Assembly (NCBI RefSeq): GCF_025643255.1
Contig: NZ_CP087112.1
Span: 1,736,001 to 1,800,000 of the forward strand
Direction of reading: 5' to 3'
Origin: Halomonas sp. 7T
Lineage (GTDB): Bacteria; Pseudomonadota; Gammaproteobacteria; Pseudomonadales; Halomonadaceae
Length of the DNA: 64,000 nucleotides
The notes beneath the pieces were generated by a model. That model was given only the letters and a program-made list of their open reading frames with translations. It had not been told where the DNA came from and did no database searches. A program made the translations under genes and the position numbers. Shown here piece after piece: positions 1 to 8,331 of the stretch (the first letter of the stretch is position 1; each line of letters begins with the position of its first letter).

Positions 1-410
1 ACTAGGCCGTGCCTCACATACCACACCTGCTCGGCTTGGGCCGCTGCATCTTGGTTAAACCAACCATTGGCATCGCGCAGGCGGCGCTGTTTGGGCTGCA
101 TAGGCACAATACCCCGCCCTACTTCCGTGGTAATGACAAGTAGCGGCGCGTTTAACTCGTCGGCACGCTGGCCTAGCGTGGCTAACTCGCGCTGCCACTG
201 CGAACGTAAGGCATCGTGTTCAGTGGCATCGAGAGCAGAGGCTAGCCACTCAAGCACGCCGTTGATAACCAGTGGCCGTTCAGCCTCCAGCGCTTGATGG
301 CAATCGCTCAAGGGGTGAACATCATTAAGCGGCCACCAGCGCGCTGCAGGAAAGCGAGCGGTTACGGTGTCGCGCTTTCCTGCGCAGGCACCGCCGATGA
401 AGAGCTGCAT
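1..410 (-). CDS. CobU-like P-loop protein, second paralogue (C-terminus cut by window edge)
   Basis: I translated this frame from the ATG at 410-408; it stays open to base 1, so about 136 residues are visible. The N-terminus MQLFIGGACAGKRD has the position of the CobU P-loop. Further on, TTEVGRGIVP followed by RRLRDANGWFNQ matches the C-terminal CobU signature (SNEVGxGIVP). CobU phosphorylates adenosylcobinamide and transfers GMP to it. This copy differs from the full-length CobU at 1719-2273: its P-loop lacks the usual Arg-Ser, and the RIxxHxxxR segment carrying the guanylylated histidine is not recognisable. It overlaps the end of cobC by 49 bases. The start is supported by a purine-rich AGGGGA ribosome site and by the immediate P-loop. 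It may be a single-function kinase or a degenerate copy. Confidence 0.7.
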   Translation of the reverse strand, partial: MQLFIGGACAGKRDTVTARFPAARWWPLNDVHPLSDCHQALEAERPLVINGVLEWLASALDATEHDALRSQWQRELATLGQRADELNAPLLVITTEVGRGIVPMQPKQRRLRDANGWFNQDAAAQAEQVWYVRHGL

Positions 411-1015
411 TGCCATTCCCCTTTTCCCTGTGCGTTGTGCTGATAAATAAGCTGCCAGCGCCGACCTTGAGCTTGATGGACAATGCCATCCCAAAAACCA
501 ATGGTTTCAAAACGCCGGCGCAGCTCACGAATCACCCCGCCGTGGGTAACAGCGAGAATTTTTTGGTGATTACCCGCGTGGGCATTGGCGGCAAGGTCGT
601 CGAGCCAAGCATCCAGGCGCGCACGTAGCTGGCCAGAGGACTCACCGCCAGGAATTTGCAGCTCGCCGACGCTATCAATCCAGGCGCGGTAGTGCGGAAG
701 CGCTTTTAATTCGTCGTACACTTTACCTTCGTAGTCGCCAAAATCCAGCTCGCGCAGGCGCGGCTCCAAGCTCACTGCCGTGCCCGGCGTTGCCGCCCGG
801 GACCACGCAAGAGTTTGTTGGCAACGCTGTAAATCGCTTGAATAGATCGCATCAAAACGCTCATCGGCCAGCAACTCGCGCAGTGCCAGCAGCCCTGCTT
901 CAGCGTCAGGAAACAGCAGCGGAATATCTTGCTGGCCTTGATAGCGGCGCTCTAAATTCCAGGCGGTGATACCGTGGCGAACTGCCACCAGCTCCACACT
1001 AAGATCAGTAACCAA
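362..1015 (-). CDS. cobC: Alpha-ribazole phosphatase (histidine phosphatase family)
   Basis: 217 residues. The N-terminal VAVRHGITAWN is the RHG motif of the histidine phosphatase superfamily, whose histidine is phosphorylated during catalysis. Later GGESSGQLRARL and AVTHGGVIREL supply the second conserved histidine region. In the cob operon the expected role is removal of the phosphate from alpha-ribazole phosphate or cobalamin phosphate in nucleotide-loop assembly. The start is a TTG at 1015, chosen because a strong AAGGAGGAG ribosome site lies just before it; a GTG six codons in is the alternative. The TTG start makes it overlap the end of cobS by 64 bases, and its own end overlaps the next CobU-like gene. 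The family is broad, so the specific substrate rests on context. Confidence 0.82.
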   Translation of the reverse strand: MVTDLSVELVAVRHGITAWNLERRYQGQQDIPLLFPDAEAGLLALRELLADERFDAIYSSDLQRCQQTLAWSRAATPGTAVSLEPRLRELDFGDYEGKVYDELKALPHYRAWIDSVGELQIPGGESSGQLRARLDAWLDDLAANAHAGNHQKILAVTHGGVIRELRRRFETIGFWDGIVHQAQGRRWQLIYQHNAQGKGEWQCSSSSAVPAQESATP

Positions 1016-1722
1016 AGCTCTCCTCCTTCAATGGTGGCGCCAACCATATCGCCGTTAATACCGTTAAACAGTCGCATCATGAGCCCGCGCACCAGCACCA
1101 CAAACACGATGACCGTTAGCCACATGAATAGTGCGGCAGGCGCTAATAACGCGATGAACGCCAGGGGCAATAGGGCCAACGCGACGTCTTGGCCGCTAAG
1201 CGACTGCTGCCAGCTCCACGCCAATCCCTTTTGCTGAGCACAGGGTGTTAGCACCAGTAGCGCAACGCCCGCCCAGCGCCCTAGCCCCGGCACTATCAAC
1301 AGCCACCACAACGGCGCCTGATAAGCGACCAACGCCCACAGCAGCACCGCCTTCCAAGCGAGTAGAAACACCAGCGCTAGCATTCCAAAGCTACCGATTT
1401 GCGGGTCTTTCATGATCTCCCAGCGGCGCGCCAACGGCTGATTACTGCCTAGGGCATCGGCGATATCCATCACACCGTCTAAATGCAGCCCCCCCGAAAG
1501 CGCCACCCACACGCTTAATATGGCCAATGCGGTGATGGGGGCGGGCACGTTTTGCATAGCGTACGCTATTAGCGTCAGCACGCTGCCTATCATCAACCCC
1601 ACTAATGGATAGGCGCGCACGGCCCAGCGCCGGGTGTCGGGTGTCCAGGGAACGGCTATGGGTATCGGAATGCGGGTGAGAAACTGCAGCGCCAGCAAGG
1701 TACCAAACAGGGCGTTTTTCAA
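952..1722 (-). CDS. cobS: Adenosylcobinamide-GDP ribazoletransferase
   Basis: 256 residues, the usual length for CobS, an integral inner-membrane enzyme. It joins adenosylcobinamide-GDP with alpha-ribazole (or its phosphate), the last assembly step of cobalamin. The diagnostic motif GGLHLDGVMDIADALG is at about residues 78-93, followed by KDPQIGSFGMLALV. Several hydrophobic membrane segments cover the rest. The start codon is TTG at 1722, not ATG. It is supported by a strong GGAGGGGAG ribosome site and a four-base TTGA overlap with the cobU stop codon, implying coupled translation. It lies between cobU and cobC in an operon where all junctions overlap. Confidence 0.93.
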   Translation of the reverse strand: MKNALFGTLLALQFLTRIPIPIAVPWTPDTRRWAVRAYPLVGLMIGSVLTLIAYAMQNVPAPITALAILSVWVALSGGLHLDGVMDIADALGSNQPLARRWEIMKDPQIGSFGMLALVFLLAWKAVLLWALVAYQAPLWWLLIVPGLGRWAGVALLVLTPCAQQKGLAWSWQQSLSGQDVALALLPLAFIALLAPAALFMWLTVIVFVVLVRGLMMRLFNGINGDMVGATIEGGELWLLILVWSWWQFATVSPPGI

Positions 1723-2273
1723 ATTCTCCCCTCCTTCGCATGCTCAGACGGCTGATCTTTCCACTCCAGTGCACAGCCTGCGGTCACCTCGACTACCGAA
1801 TCGGCTTCCGCTGCCAGCCAACGGTGAGCCCGCTGGAGAAAGGCCAAATAGCGCCAGGTTTCAGCATCGCTGGGCGGCAGCGCTTCATTGATATCATTAG
1901 AGACAATCACCACATACACGCTGCGCGTTCGCGCATCCGCGAGTGCATTAGCCAACAGTGCTAAACCTTCATCTTCGTTTAGCTCGCTGGCATACAAGAC
2001 CTGGCTAGCCCATAGCGTTAGGCAATCCAACAGTACCGCGCCTCCGCTTGGCACGTTGGCCATCGCTTGATCAATGGCCAGCGGTGCTTCAATGGTTACC
2101 CATTTAGCGTGACGGCTTATTTGATGCCGGGCGACGCGGTCAGCCATTTCGGTGTCATACACCTGGGCGGTCGCAATGTAGTAGACGCTGGCGCTGCCCG
2201 CCGCGCTGAGCACACGCCGTTCGGCAACGTCACTTTTACCGGAACGGGCGCCCCCGCTAACAAAGACAATCAT
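1719..2273 (-). CDS. cobU: Adenosylcobinamide kinase / adenosylcobinamide-phosphate guanylyltransferase
   Basis: 184 residues. The P-loop VSGGARSGKS is at residues 5-14. RVARHQISRHAKWVTIEAP (about 47-65) is the CobU segment with the histidine that carries GMP. LLDCLTLWASQVL is the central conserved block. The C-terminal SNEVGxGIVP signature is poorly kept here: the matching place reads VSNDINEALPP. The protein should phosphorylate adenosylcobinamide and then convert it to adenosylcobinamide-GDP for CobS. The gene overlaps the cobD end by 17 bases and cobS by four. The degenerate C-terminal motif is odd because the second CobU-like gene at 1-410 has that motif intact, while its N-terminal motifs are degraded. 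Confidence 0.88.
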   Translation of the reverse strand: MIVFVSGGARSGKSDVAERRVLSAAGSASVYYIATAQVYDTEMADRVARHQISRHAKWVTIEAPLAIDQAMANVPSGGAVLLDCLTLWASQVLYASELNEDEGLALLANALADARTRSVYVVIVSNDINEALPPSDAETWRYLAFLQRAHRWLAAEADSVVEVTAGCALEWKDQPSEHAKEGRI

Positions 2274-3378
2274 GCAGCACCTTTAGCAATCGATTATTAG
2301 CAGGCCCATCGCGCAGCGCTAAACGCAGCCAGTCACCGTCCAGGCCTGGAAAACTATAGGTGTGACGCGCCAGCACTCCGTGACGCAGCAAACGTTCAAA
2401 CAGTCGCGCGCTGGTCATTCCCTGAATGCGCTTTGCAGCCTCAGGCCGCACCAGAAAAAAGCAGCTGTTACTGGGCACCACGTCAAGCCCTTGCGCTTTC
2501 AGTGCTTCGGTCATGCGTGGCTGTTCGCTAGCCAACCACTGCTGGGTTTGGCGAGCAAACGCTCTATCTGCCAGCAGCGGAGCGACTAGCTCAGCAGCAA
2601 GGTGATTAACACTCCAGGGCGGCTGATGGGCAGCCATCGTTGTGATTAACGACTCACTGGCCAACACATAGCCTAAGCGTAGCCCCGGCAAGGTGTAAAA
2701 CTTAGTCATGGATCGCAGCAGAATAAGCTGAGGGTAGCGCTCCATCAGCGGTGTTAACGCATCCACTCCCAGCGCTAAATCGATAAAGGCTTCATCCACC
2801 ACCACCTGGGTAGCGGTTGTTTGCGTATGCGCCAGCAGGTCCTTAATCGTATCTAACGACATCAGCGTGCCGGTTGGATTGTTGGGGCGGCAGAGAAACA
2901 CCACGTCGGCGTTTGTGGCTTTCTCCAGCAGGTCGTCAACCTCGCAGACAAAATGCGGCGCGTGCAACACATGCTCGGTCATGTTCAAGCGGTGAGCAGA
3001 ACACGCCCTGACGTATTCCCCGAAACTGGGAGCTAATAATAAGGCCCGCCCACCGGCATGCAACGCAGCGGCCATAAAAATGGCTTCCGCCCCACCATTG
3101 GTGAGTAGCACCTGCTCCGGCTGAACGCCGTTATCGGCAGCGATCGCTTGCCTTGCGGCGCGATAATCGGGTGCGGGGTAGCGGCTTAGACCATCAAACC
3201 GCTGAGCAAGCCAAGCGGCCACCCACTTGGGCGGCCCCAACGGATTAAGGTTAGCGCTAACATCTTCAAAGGCATGGTAGGCGGGCAGCCCAAAGTGTTG
3301 AAGTAGCGCTGTGACTTGACCACCATGGGCTGGCCAATTAACAGCGTTATTCCTATTGGACATCCCGCTCATCTCCAT
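2257..3378 (-). CDS. cobD: Threonine-phosphate decarboxylase (class I PLP aminotransferase fold)
   Basis: About 373 residues from the chosen start. The N-terminal AHGGQ and FEDVSANLNPLGPP match CobD proteins. FLCRPNNPTGTL, VVDEAFIDL and the PLP-lysine region RSMTKFYTLPGLRLGY are class I/II aminotransferase motifs. CobD decarboxylates L-threonine O-3-phosphate to (R)-1-aminopropan-2-ol phosphate, the linker used by CbiB, whose gene is directly upstream. Four in-frame ATGs lie at 3384, 3378, 3372 and 3363. I chose 3378 because GGAGGT stands about six bases before it; 3372 gives a classic ATGA overlap with the cbiB stop and is nearly as likely. An open frame extends back to 3450 but runs through the repeat at the end of cbiB. 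Confidence 0.88.
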   Translation of the reverse strand: MEMSGMSNRNNAVNWPAHGGQVTALLQHFGLPAYHAFEDVSANLNPLGPPKWVAAWLAQRFDGLSRYPAPDYRAARQAIAADNGVQPEQVLLTNGGAEAIFMAAALHAGGRALLLAPSFGEYVRACSAHRLNMTEHVLHAPHFVCEVDDLLEKATNADVVFLCRPNNPTGTLMSLDTIKDLLAHTQTTATQVVVDEAFIDLALGVDALTPLMERYPQLILLRSMTKFYTLPGLRLGYVLASESLITTMAAHQPPWSVNHLAAELVAPLLADRAFARQTQQWLASEQPRMTEALKAQGLDVVPSNSCFFLVRPEAAKRIQGMTSARLFERLLRHGVLARHTYSFPGLDGDWLRLALRDGPANNRLLKVLHDCLC

Positions 3379-4382
3379 ATCCATACCTCCATCAGCACAC
3401 TCATCAACACGCTCATCAACACGCTCATCAACAGGAAAAACAGCAGCCAAGCGCCGTGCATTAAGCGCACGGTGGCCGTGATATGAACTAAGCGCAGCGG
3501 CTCAAGGGGTTCACCTAGCGTAGCGCGATGGGAAGCCACGCCTTGATAGAAATTGGTGCCACCTAATTGCACGCCGAGTAAACGGGCCACCATGGCTTCC
3601 GGCCAACCAGCATTCGGGCTTGGGTGGCGCGGCGCATCGCGGCAGGTGCCTTGCAGCGCGCCGCGCCAGCGTAGGGATAAAACGCCCGAAACACTCAGTA
3701 GCAGGCCAGCGAACCATAGACACAGCGCGGTTAACCGCGCGGGAATCCAGTTGGCCACATCATCCAGCTTGGCAGAGGCAAAACCAAAATCGGCATAGCG
3801 TTGGTTTTTGTAGCCTACCATTGAATCTAGGGTATTCACCGCCTTGTACGCTAGCGCCAGCGGCGCCCCGCCAATCAGCGCAAAAAACAGCGGCGCGGTA
3901 ATGCCATCCACGGTATTTTCCGCCACGGTTTCCACTGCGCCACGGGTGATGTCTGCCTCATCTAAGGCTTGGGTATCGCGCCCGACAATCATTCCCAGCG
4001 CCTGGCGTGCGGTGGGCAAGTCGCCTTTACTAAGCGGTGCTGCCACCGCGCGGGCCGCATCGCCCAAGCCTTTAATCGCCAGCGTCGTGGAAAGCAGCCA
4101 AAGCTCAGCGATCAACGCCAACCCGGGGTGAAGCCTGGCGAGCACGACGAGAAACAGCCAGCTAACCAACCACACGCCGCCGACCACCATCACGGTTAAG
4201 AAAGCGCCGCTTACCCTGCGCTGCTGCGCCGTGCCGCGATTCCATAACTGCTCATAACGGCTAATCATACTCCCGATGAGCACCACCGGGTGTGGCAACG
4301 AGCGCGGGTCGCCCACTATTAAGTCAATGCAAATCGCGATGGCGACAAGCCCAACGGTTGAAGTTAACAGCGGCGTTAGCAC
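3369..4382 (-). CDS. cbiB: Adenosylcobinamide-phosphate synthase
   Basis: 337 residues, an integral membrane protein of the CbiB/CobD(Pseudomonas) family. It attaches aminopropanol or its phosphate to adenosylcobyric acid. DLIVGDPRSLPHPVVLIG near the N-terminus (about residues 20-37) and ETVAENTVDGITAPLFFAL are family signatures; KAVNTLDSMVGYKN follows. The start is GTG at 4382, overlapping cbiZ by seven bases. The C-terminus ends in an LMSV tetrapeptide repeated three times. It is encoded by a 12-base tandem repeat and lies beyond the conserved domain, so it is probably a tolerated extension. The stop overlaps the start region of cobD. Confidence 0.92.
   Translation of the reverse strand: MLTPLLTSTVGLVAIAICIDLIVGDPRSLPHPVVLIGSMISRYEQLWNRGTAQQRRVSGAFLTVMVVGGVWLVSWLFLVVLARLHPGLALIAELWLLSTTLAIKGLGDAARAVAAPLSKGDLPTARQALGMIVGRDTQALDEADITRGAVETVAENTVDGITAPLFFALIGGAPLALAYKAVNTLDSMVGYKNQRYADFGFASAKLDDVANWIPARLTALCLWFAGLLLSVSGVLSLRWRGALQGTCRDAPRHPSPNAGWPEAMVARLLGVQLGGTNFYQGVASHRATLGEPLEPLRLVHITATVRLMHGAWLLFFLLMSVLMSVLMSVLMEVWIWR
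3397..3432. repeat. Three 12-bp tandem repeats at the end of cbiB
   Basis: The unit ACGCTCATCAAC occurs twice exactly (3409-3420 and 3421-3432) and once with one change (3397-3408). In the cbiB frame it encodes Leu-Met-Ser-Val repeats in the last residues of the protein. Because the unit is a multiple of three, gain or loss of copies would not shift the cbiB frame, and the cobD start lies downstream of it. Confidence 0.9.
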
Positions 4383-5092
4383 GTTGGCGCCCTCTTCTGT
4401 GAAAGCGACAGCGAACCCAACATTGCCTGGTAAACCGCCTGGCCTAGTGCTCGCCCAAGAGGGGTGCCAGAACCGGCGTAGGGCGTGGTGTCGCCACGCT
4501 GCGTTGCCGCAATGGAGATGCTATCAGTAGAAGTACCCGTGGCAGGCGTTCCGCTATACGGATCTTTGACGCCTACCTGCCTAAGCGCCTGCACTTTGGC
4601 CTCCGTGACCGATAAACAGGCGTTCACTAACGCGCCGTCCGTTAGCTGGGCATCTAAAAAGACAAACGTATTAATGGTGCCAACCTTAGGCGTGGCGCGC
4701 AGCGCCAAGCGCGGGTCGTCTTGGATTGAAACGCTAATATCAACGGCATTGCCCACCCCGGCGGTAACCAGCGCCATCACGCCATTGGGTAGATTACCCA
4801 GCGGCCTGCTAACCACGCAGGCACTGTTTAAATGCACGGCGGTCATCATGGCTACCGATGCCAGCGGCAAGCCTTGGGCCAATAACCACTGGGTTAAGTC
4901 TTCGTTTGGCGAGTGGCCATCGTAGTGCTTATCAACGTGGAAATTCGCAAAATGACGCACCCTGCCAAAACCCTCTCCCACTAACGCGCTGCTCAGCACC
5001 CGCAGCGGCATCGCGGAGGTGATCGCTAGGCACTGCTCGCTGCGGGCAAGCGATAAAGACTGGCTAAACGGCAGCGTTTCCACCGCGCTCAC
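4376..5092 (-). CDS. cbiZ: Adenosylcobinamide amidohydrolase
   Basis: 238 residues. The stretches ALVTAGVGNAVDIS, GTINTFVFLDAQL and ATGTSTDSISIA match the CbiZ family, with the GT(S)TDS motif near the C-terminus. CbiZ hydrolyses the amide bond in adenosylcobinamide (or pseudocobalamins), giving adenosylcobyric acid that CbiB can use. Its presence means the operon can remodel corrinoids taken up from outside. The start is GTG at 5092, overlapping the cobT stop codon by four bases (GTGA). No strong ribosome site precedes it, so translation is likely coupled to cobT. The downstream neighbour cbiB, seven bases overlapping, uses its product. Confidence 0.87.
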   Translation of the reverse strand: MSAVETLPFSQSLSLARSEQCLAITSAMPLRVLSSALVGEGFGRVRHFANFHVDKHYDGHSPNEDLTQWLLAQGLPLASVAMMTAVHLNSACVVSRPLGNLPNGVMALVTAGVGNAVDISVSIQDDPRLALRATPKVGTINTFVFLDAQLTDGALVNACLSVTEAKVQALRQVGVKDPYSGTPATGTSTDSISIAATQRGDTTPYAGSGTPLGRALGQAVYQAMLGSLSLSQKRAPTC

Positions 5093-6168
5093 CGTGCAGC
5101 TTTATTGCTAATGCCCGCATCGGCAAAAGAGGCCATTTCGCTGAGCATGGCGGCCGCCGCCTGCAGTAGCGGAAACGCCAGCGCTGCACCGCTCCCTTCG
5201 CCAAGGCGCATACCCAGTGAGAGCAGCGGCTTAGCGTCAAGCGCTTCTAGCGCCGTGGCGTGTCCCGGCTCATGTGAACGGTGACCAAAAATCAGGTAAT
5301 CGCGGACTAACGGGCAAAGGCGGCAGGCCGTGAGTGCTGCCACGGTGGCGATAAAGCCATCCACAATAGCAGGCGTACGATGCGCCGCCGAGGCTAAATA
5401 AGCGCCGGTCATTGCGGCAATTTCAAGGCCGCCCAGCTTAGCAAGTACGTCTAAGGGGTCATCGGCGTTGGCTTGGCGGGCGCTTAGCGCACGCTCAATT
5501 ACCGCCACCTTATTCGCTAGCTGAGCGGTATTTATTCCAGTACCTGCCCCCACTACCTGGGCCACCGGCACACCGGTAAAGGCTGCTAGCATGGCACTGC
5601 TGGCAGTGGTATTGGCAATGCCCATTTCGCCCACAATAATGCAGTTGGCCCCTGCTTTTTTTGCGCGCTCAACCGCCGCCACGCCTTGTTCAATCGCCGC
5701 TAAGGCCTCATCGGCGTGCATGGCATCTTCAACGACCATGTTGGCCGTGCTCGCCCGCACTTTCGCCAGGGTAACGCCAGGCAGCGTCAGCGTAGAAGCA
5801 ACGCCCACATCGACGATTTCTACCTCAGCGCCAATTTGCCGGGCAAAAACATTAATGGCAGCGCCACCCTGCACGAAATTGGCCACCATCTGGGCGGTGA
5901 CTGCCTGGGGAAAGGCTGAGACGCCCTCGCTGGCGACCCCATGATCAGCGGCAAACACCATAATGTGCGGGGGGGAGACGCAAGGCTTCGCCATACCGGT
6001 GATGGCGCTAAGCTGAATGGCTAGGGCTTCTAGCTCGCCTAAGCTGCCGGGAGGCTTGGTCAGCGTATCCAGGTAGGCGCGGGTATTTTCAGCAGCGGCG
6101 GTGTCCACTGCACTGATCCGTGCCAGTAGCACTTGAAGCCGCTGTTCAGCGGTCGGCTCGTTAACCAT
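5089..6168 (-). CDS. cobT: Nicotinate-nucleotide--dimethylbenzimidazole phosphoribosyltransferase
   Basis: 359 residues from ATG 6168, chosen because GGAG lies seven bases before it; an in-frame extension to 6207 has no better signal. LTKPPGSLGELE, FAADHGVASEGVSAFPQAVT and GEMGIANTTASSAMLAA are CobT signatures; the C-terminal GMRLGEGSGAALAFPL carries the catalytic glutamate region. CobT activates the lower ligand base by transferring phosphoribose from nicotinate mononucleotide. It is the first gene of the seven- or eight-gene cobalamin operon. I looked for a cobalamin riboswitch in the 270 bases upstream and did not recognise one. Confidence 0.95.
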   Translation of the reverse strand: MVNEPTAEQRLQVLLARISAVDTAAAENTRAYLDTLTKPPGSLGELEALAIQLSAITGMAKPCVSPPHIMVFAADHGVASEGVSAFPQAVTAQMVANFVQGGAAINVFARQIGAEVEIVDVGVASTLTLPGVTLAKVRASTANMVVEDAMHADEALAAIEQGVAAVERAKKAGANCIIVGEMGIANTTASSAMLAAFTGVPVAQVVGAGTGINTAQLANKVAVIERALSARQANADDPLDVLAKLGGLEIAAMTGAYLASAAHRTPAIVDGFIATVAALTACRLCPLVRDYLIFGHRSHEPGHATALEALDAKPLLSLGMRLGEGSGAALAFPLLQAAAAMLSEMASFADAGISNKAAR

Positions 6169-6391
6169 CACAATTCTCCACAGGCTGGTGGCGAAGGATA
6201 GTAGCAAAAGCAGGGCTGCTATACTTGTGCTTTAACCGCGAAACAAGCGCTTACGCACCGCTTTTTATAACACTTCTCAAAACATCAGGCGCGACGCCGG
6301 TAGCGGCCACCATTCAAGGTAATAAAACTACAGATTAAGCTATAAATAGCCTTTTTATTGCCGTAAAGTCTCTTGTATCGACGCCGAAATA

Positions 6392-6406
6392 TGTAAAGTA
6401 ACTACA
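6392..6406. promoter_or_regulatory. Candidate HexR operator before edd
   Basis: TGTAAAGTAACTACA is an inverted TGTA-N7-TACA motif 35 bases before the edd start. It agrees with the HexR motif known from gammaproteobacteria (close to TGTAATWWWATTACA). HexR normally represses Entner-Doudoroff genes and is released by KDPG. The same motif appears before zwf and pgi in this window, with a close variant between gap and pyk. Confidence 0.7.
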
Positions 6407-6441
6407 TAATCGTCACCATCTCTACTTACGCAGAGGTCTCT

Positions 6442-8331
6442 ATGCCTGGTTCAACACCCGCTACACTCAATCCTACGGTTGCCGAGGTTACCCAACGTAT
6501 TCGTGAGCGCTCTGCCGAGCGACGCGCCCTGTACGAGCGTCGCATGGCCGACCAGCACAAGCGCGGCGTTCACCGCGGTGAGCTCTCTTGCGGTAACTTG
6601 GCCCACGGCTTTGCTGCCTGTAGCCCCCAGGAGAAAGACTCCCTGAAGCTGATGAACAGCGCCAACTTAGGGATTATTTCTTCATACAACGACATGCTCT
6701 CGGCGCACCAGCCGTTTGAAACGTTTCCGCAAACGATTAAAGCAGCCGCCAACGCCATGGGCTCAACCGCTCAGTTTGCCGGTGGCGTGCCTGCCATGTG
6801 CGACGGCGTGACCCAAGGCCAGCCGGGGATGGAGCTTTCGCTGTTCTCCCGCGATGTAATTGCCATGGCAGCTGCGGTGGGGCTTTCACACAACATGTTC
6901 GATGCCGCCATTTACCTCGGCGTGTGCGACAAAATCGTACCGGGCCTGTTTATCAGCGCCGCCCGCTTTGGTCACTTGCCGGCCATGTTTGTACCCGCAG
7001 GCCCCATGCCCAGCGGCTTGCCCAACAAAGAGAAAGCGCGCATTCGCCAGCTGTATGCCGAAGGTAAAGTGGGCCGTGAGGAGCTGCTGCAGGCAGAGTC
7101 CGACTCTTACCATAGCCCCGGCACCTGCACCTTCTACGGCACCGCCAACTCCAACCAGCTGATGATGGAAGTAATGGGCCTGCACCTGCCGGGCACCTCG
7201 TTTGTGAACCCAGGCACCGAGATGCGCGAAGCACTGACCCGCTACGCCACCGAACAGGCCATTCGCAACACCGAGCCCGGCGGCGAGTACCGCCCGTTCT
7301 ACAAGCAGATCGACGAGCGCGCCATTGTGAACGCCGTCGTGGGCCTGTTGGCCTCGGGCGGTTCGACTAACCACACCCTGCACCTGATTGCTATGGCGGC
7401 AGCGGCGGGTATAACGCTGAACTGGGACGACTTCACCGACCTTTCAGCGGTAACGCCCAGCATCATGAAGGTCTACCCCAACGGCCAAGCGGATATTAAC
7501 CACTTCCAGGCAGCGGGCGGCATGAGCTACCTGTTCCGCGAACTGTTGGGCGCAGGCCTGCTCCACGGCGACATACCCACCGTGTTTGGCACCGACCTCA
7601 CCGCTTACACCCAAGAGCCCTTCCTGGAAGATGGCAAAGTGGTATGGCGCGAAGGCCCCGAGAAGAGCCTGGACGAAGACGTGCTGCGCCCGGTCGCCAC
7701 GCCCTTCGCTGCCACGGGCGGGCTGACCGTCATGAAAGGCAACCTGGGCCGTGGCGTGATCAAAGTCTCGGCAGTGGCCGAAGAGCATCGGGTAGTCGAA
7801 GCGCCGGTGAAGATCTTCGAAGACCAGAACGAGATGAAAGCGGCGTTTGAGTCTGGCGACCTGGACCGCGACGTGATTGTGGTGGTGCGCTTCCAAGGCC
7901 CCAAAGCCAACGGCATGCCCGAGCTGCACAAACTCACCCCCTTCCTGGGCGTGCTGCAGGATCGCGGCTTTAAAGTCGCGCTGGTCACCGATGGCCGCAT
8001 GTCCGGCGCGTCGGGTAAGGTGCCCGCCTCTATCCATATGAGCCCGGAAGCGCTGGACGGCGGCCCGCTGGCCAAGCTGCGCGATGGCGATGTGGTGCGC
8101 CTGGATGCCAACACCGGCACCTTGGAAGCCAAAGTGGATGCGGCTACCTGGGCCGACCGCGAGCGTGTGGTGGCAAACCTGGACCACTACCACGTGGGCC
8201 TGGGCCGCGAGCTGTTCTCGGGCTTCCGCCACTTGGCGATGCGCGGCGAAGAGGGCGCAGGCTCACTGGGCGGCTTTGAAGCCGACGACCTTGCCCGCCA
8301 AGAAGGCCAGATTTTTCAAGAGGACGCCTGA
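6442..8331 (+). CDS. edd: Phosphogluconate dehydratase
   Basis: 629 residues, full length for Edd, an iron-sulfur IlvD/Edd family enzyme. It converts 6-phosphogluconate to 2-keto-3-deoxy-6-phosphogluconate. Visible family features include [34 protein letters not shown], the [15 protein letters not shown] segment with a conserved cysteine, and [14 protein letters not shown] near the C-terminus. It leads an operon with glk (one-base overlap, TGATG) and a fructokinase. A HexR-like site lies just upstream. Codon use is GC-rich and matches its neighbours. Confidence 0.97.
   Translation: MPGSTPATLNPTVAEVTQRIRERSAERRALYERRMADQHKRGVHRGELSCGNLAHGFAACSPQEKDSLKLMNSANLGIISSYNDMLSAHQPFETFPQTIKAAANAMGSTAQFAGGVPAMCDGVTQGQPGMELSLFSRDVIAMAAAVGLSHNMFDAAIYLGVCDKIVPGLFISAARFGHLPAMFVPAGPMPSGLPNKEKARIRQLYAEGKVGREELLQAESDSYHSPGTCTFYGTANSNQLMMEVMGLHLPGTSFVNPGTEMREALTRYATEQAIRNTEPGGEYRPFYKQIDERAIVNAVVGLLASGGSTNHTLHLIAMAAAAGITLNWDDFTDLSAVTPSIMKVYPNGQADINHFQAAGGMSYLFRELLGAGLLHGDIPTVFGTDLTAYTQEPFLEDGKVVWREGPEKSLDEDVLRPVATPFAATGGLTVMKGNLGRGVIKVSAVAEEHRVVEAPVKIFEDQNEMKAAFESGDLDRDVIVVVRFQGPKANGMPELHKLTPFLGVLQDRGFKVALVTDGRMSGASGKVPASIHMSPEALDGGPLAKLRDGDVVRLDANTGTLEAKVDAATWADRERVVANLDHYHVGLGRELFSGFRHLAMRGEEGAGSLGGFEADDLARQEGQIFQEDA

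Noticed and set aside
6169..6441. Cobalamin riboswitch expected before cobT
   Set aside because: I read the minus strand for a B12-box and the usual conserved core and found no convincing match. A covariance-model search would settle it.
7444..8232. 262-codon open frame on the minus strand inside edd
   Set aside because: It lies wholly opposite a strongly conserved enzyme gene, is His/Ala/Val-rich and shows no domain. Such frames arise from third-position GC bias.
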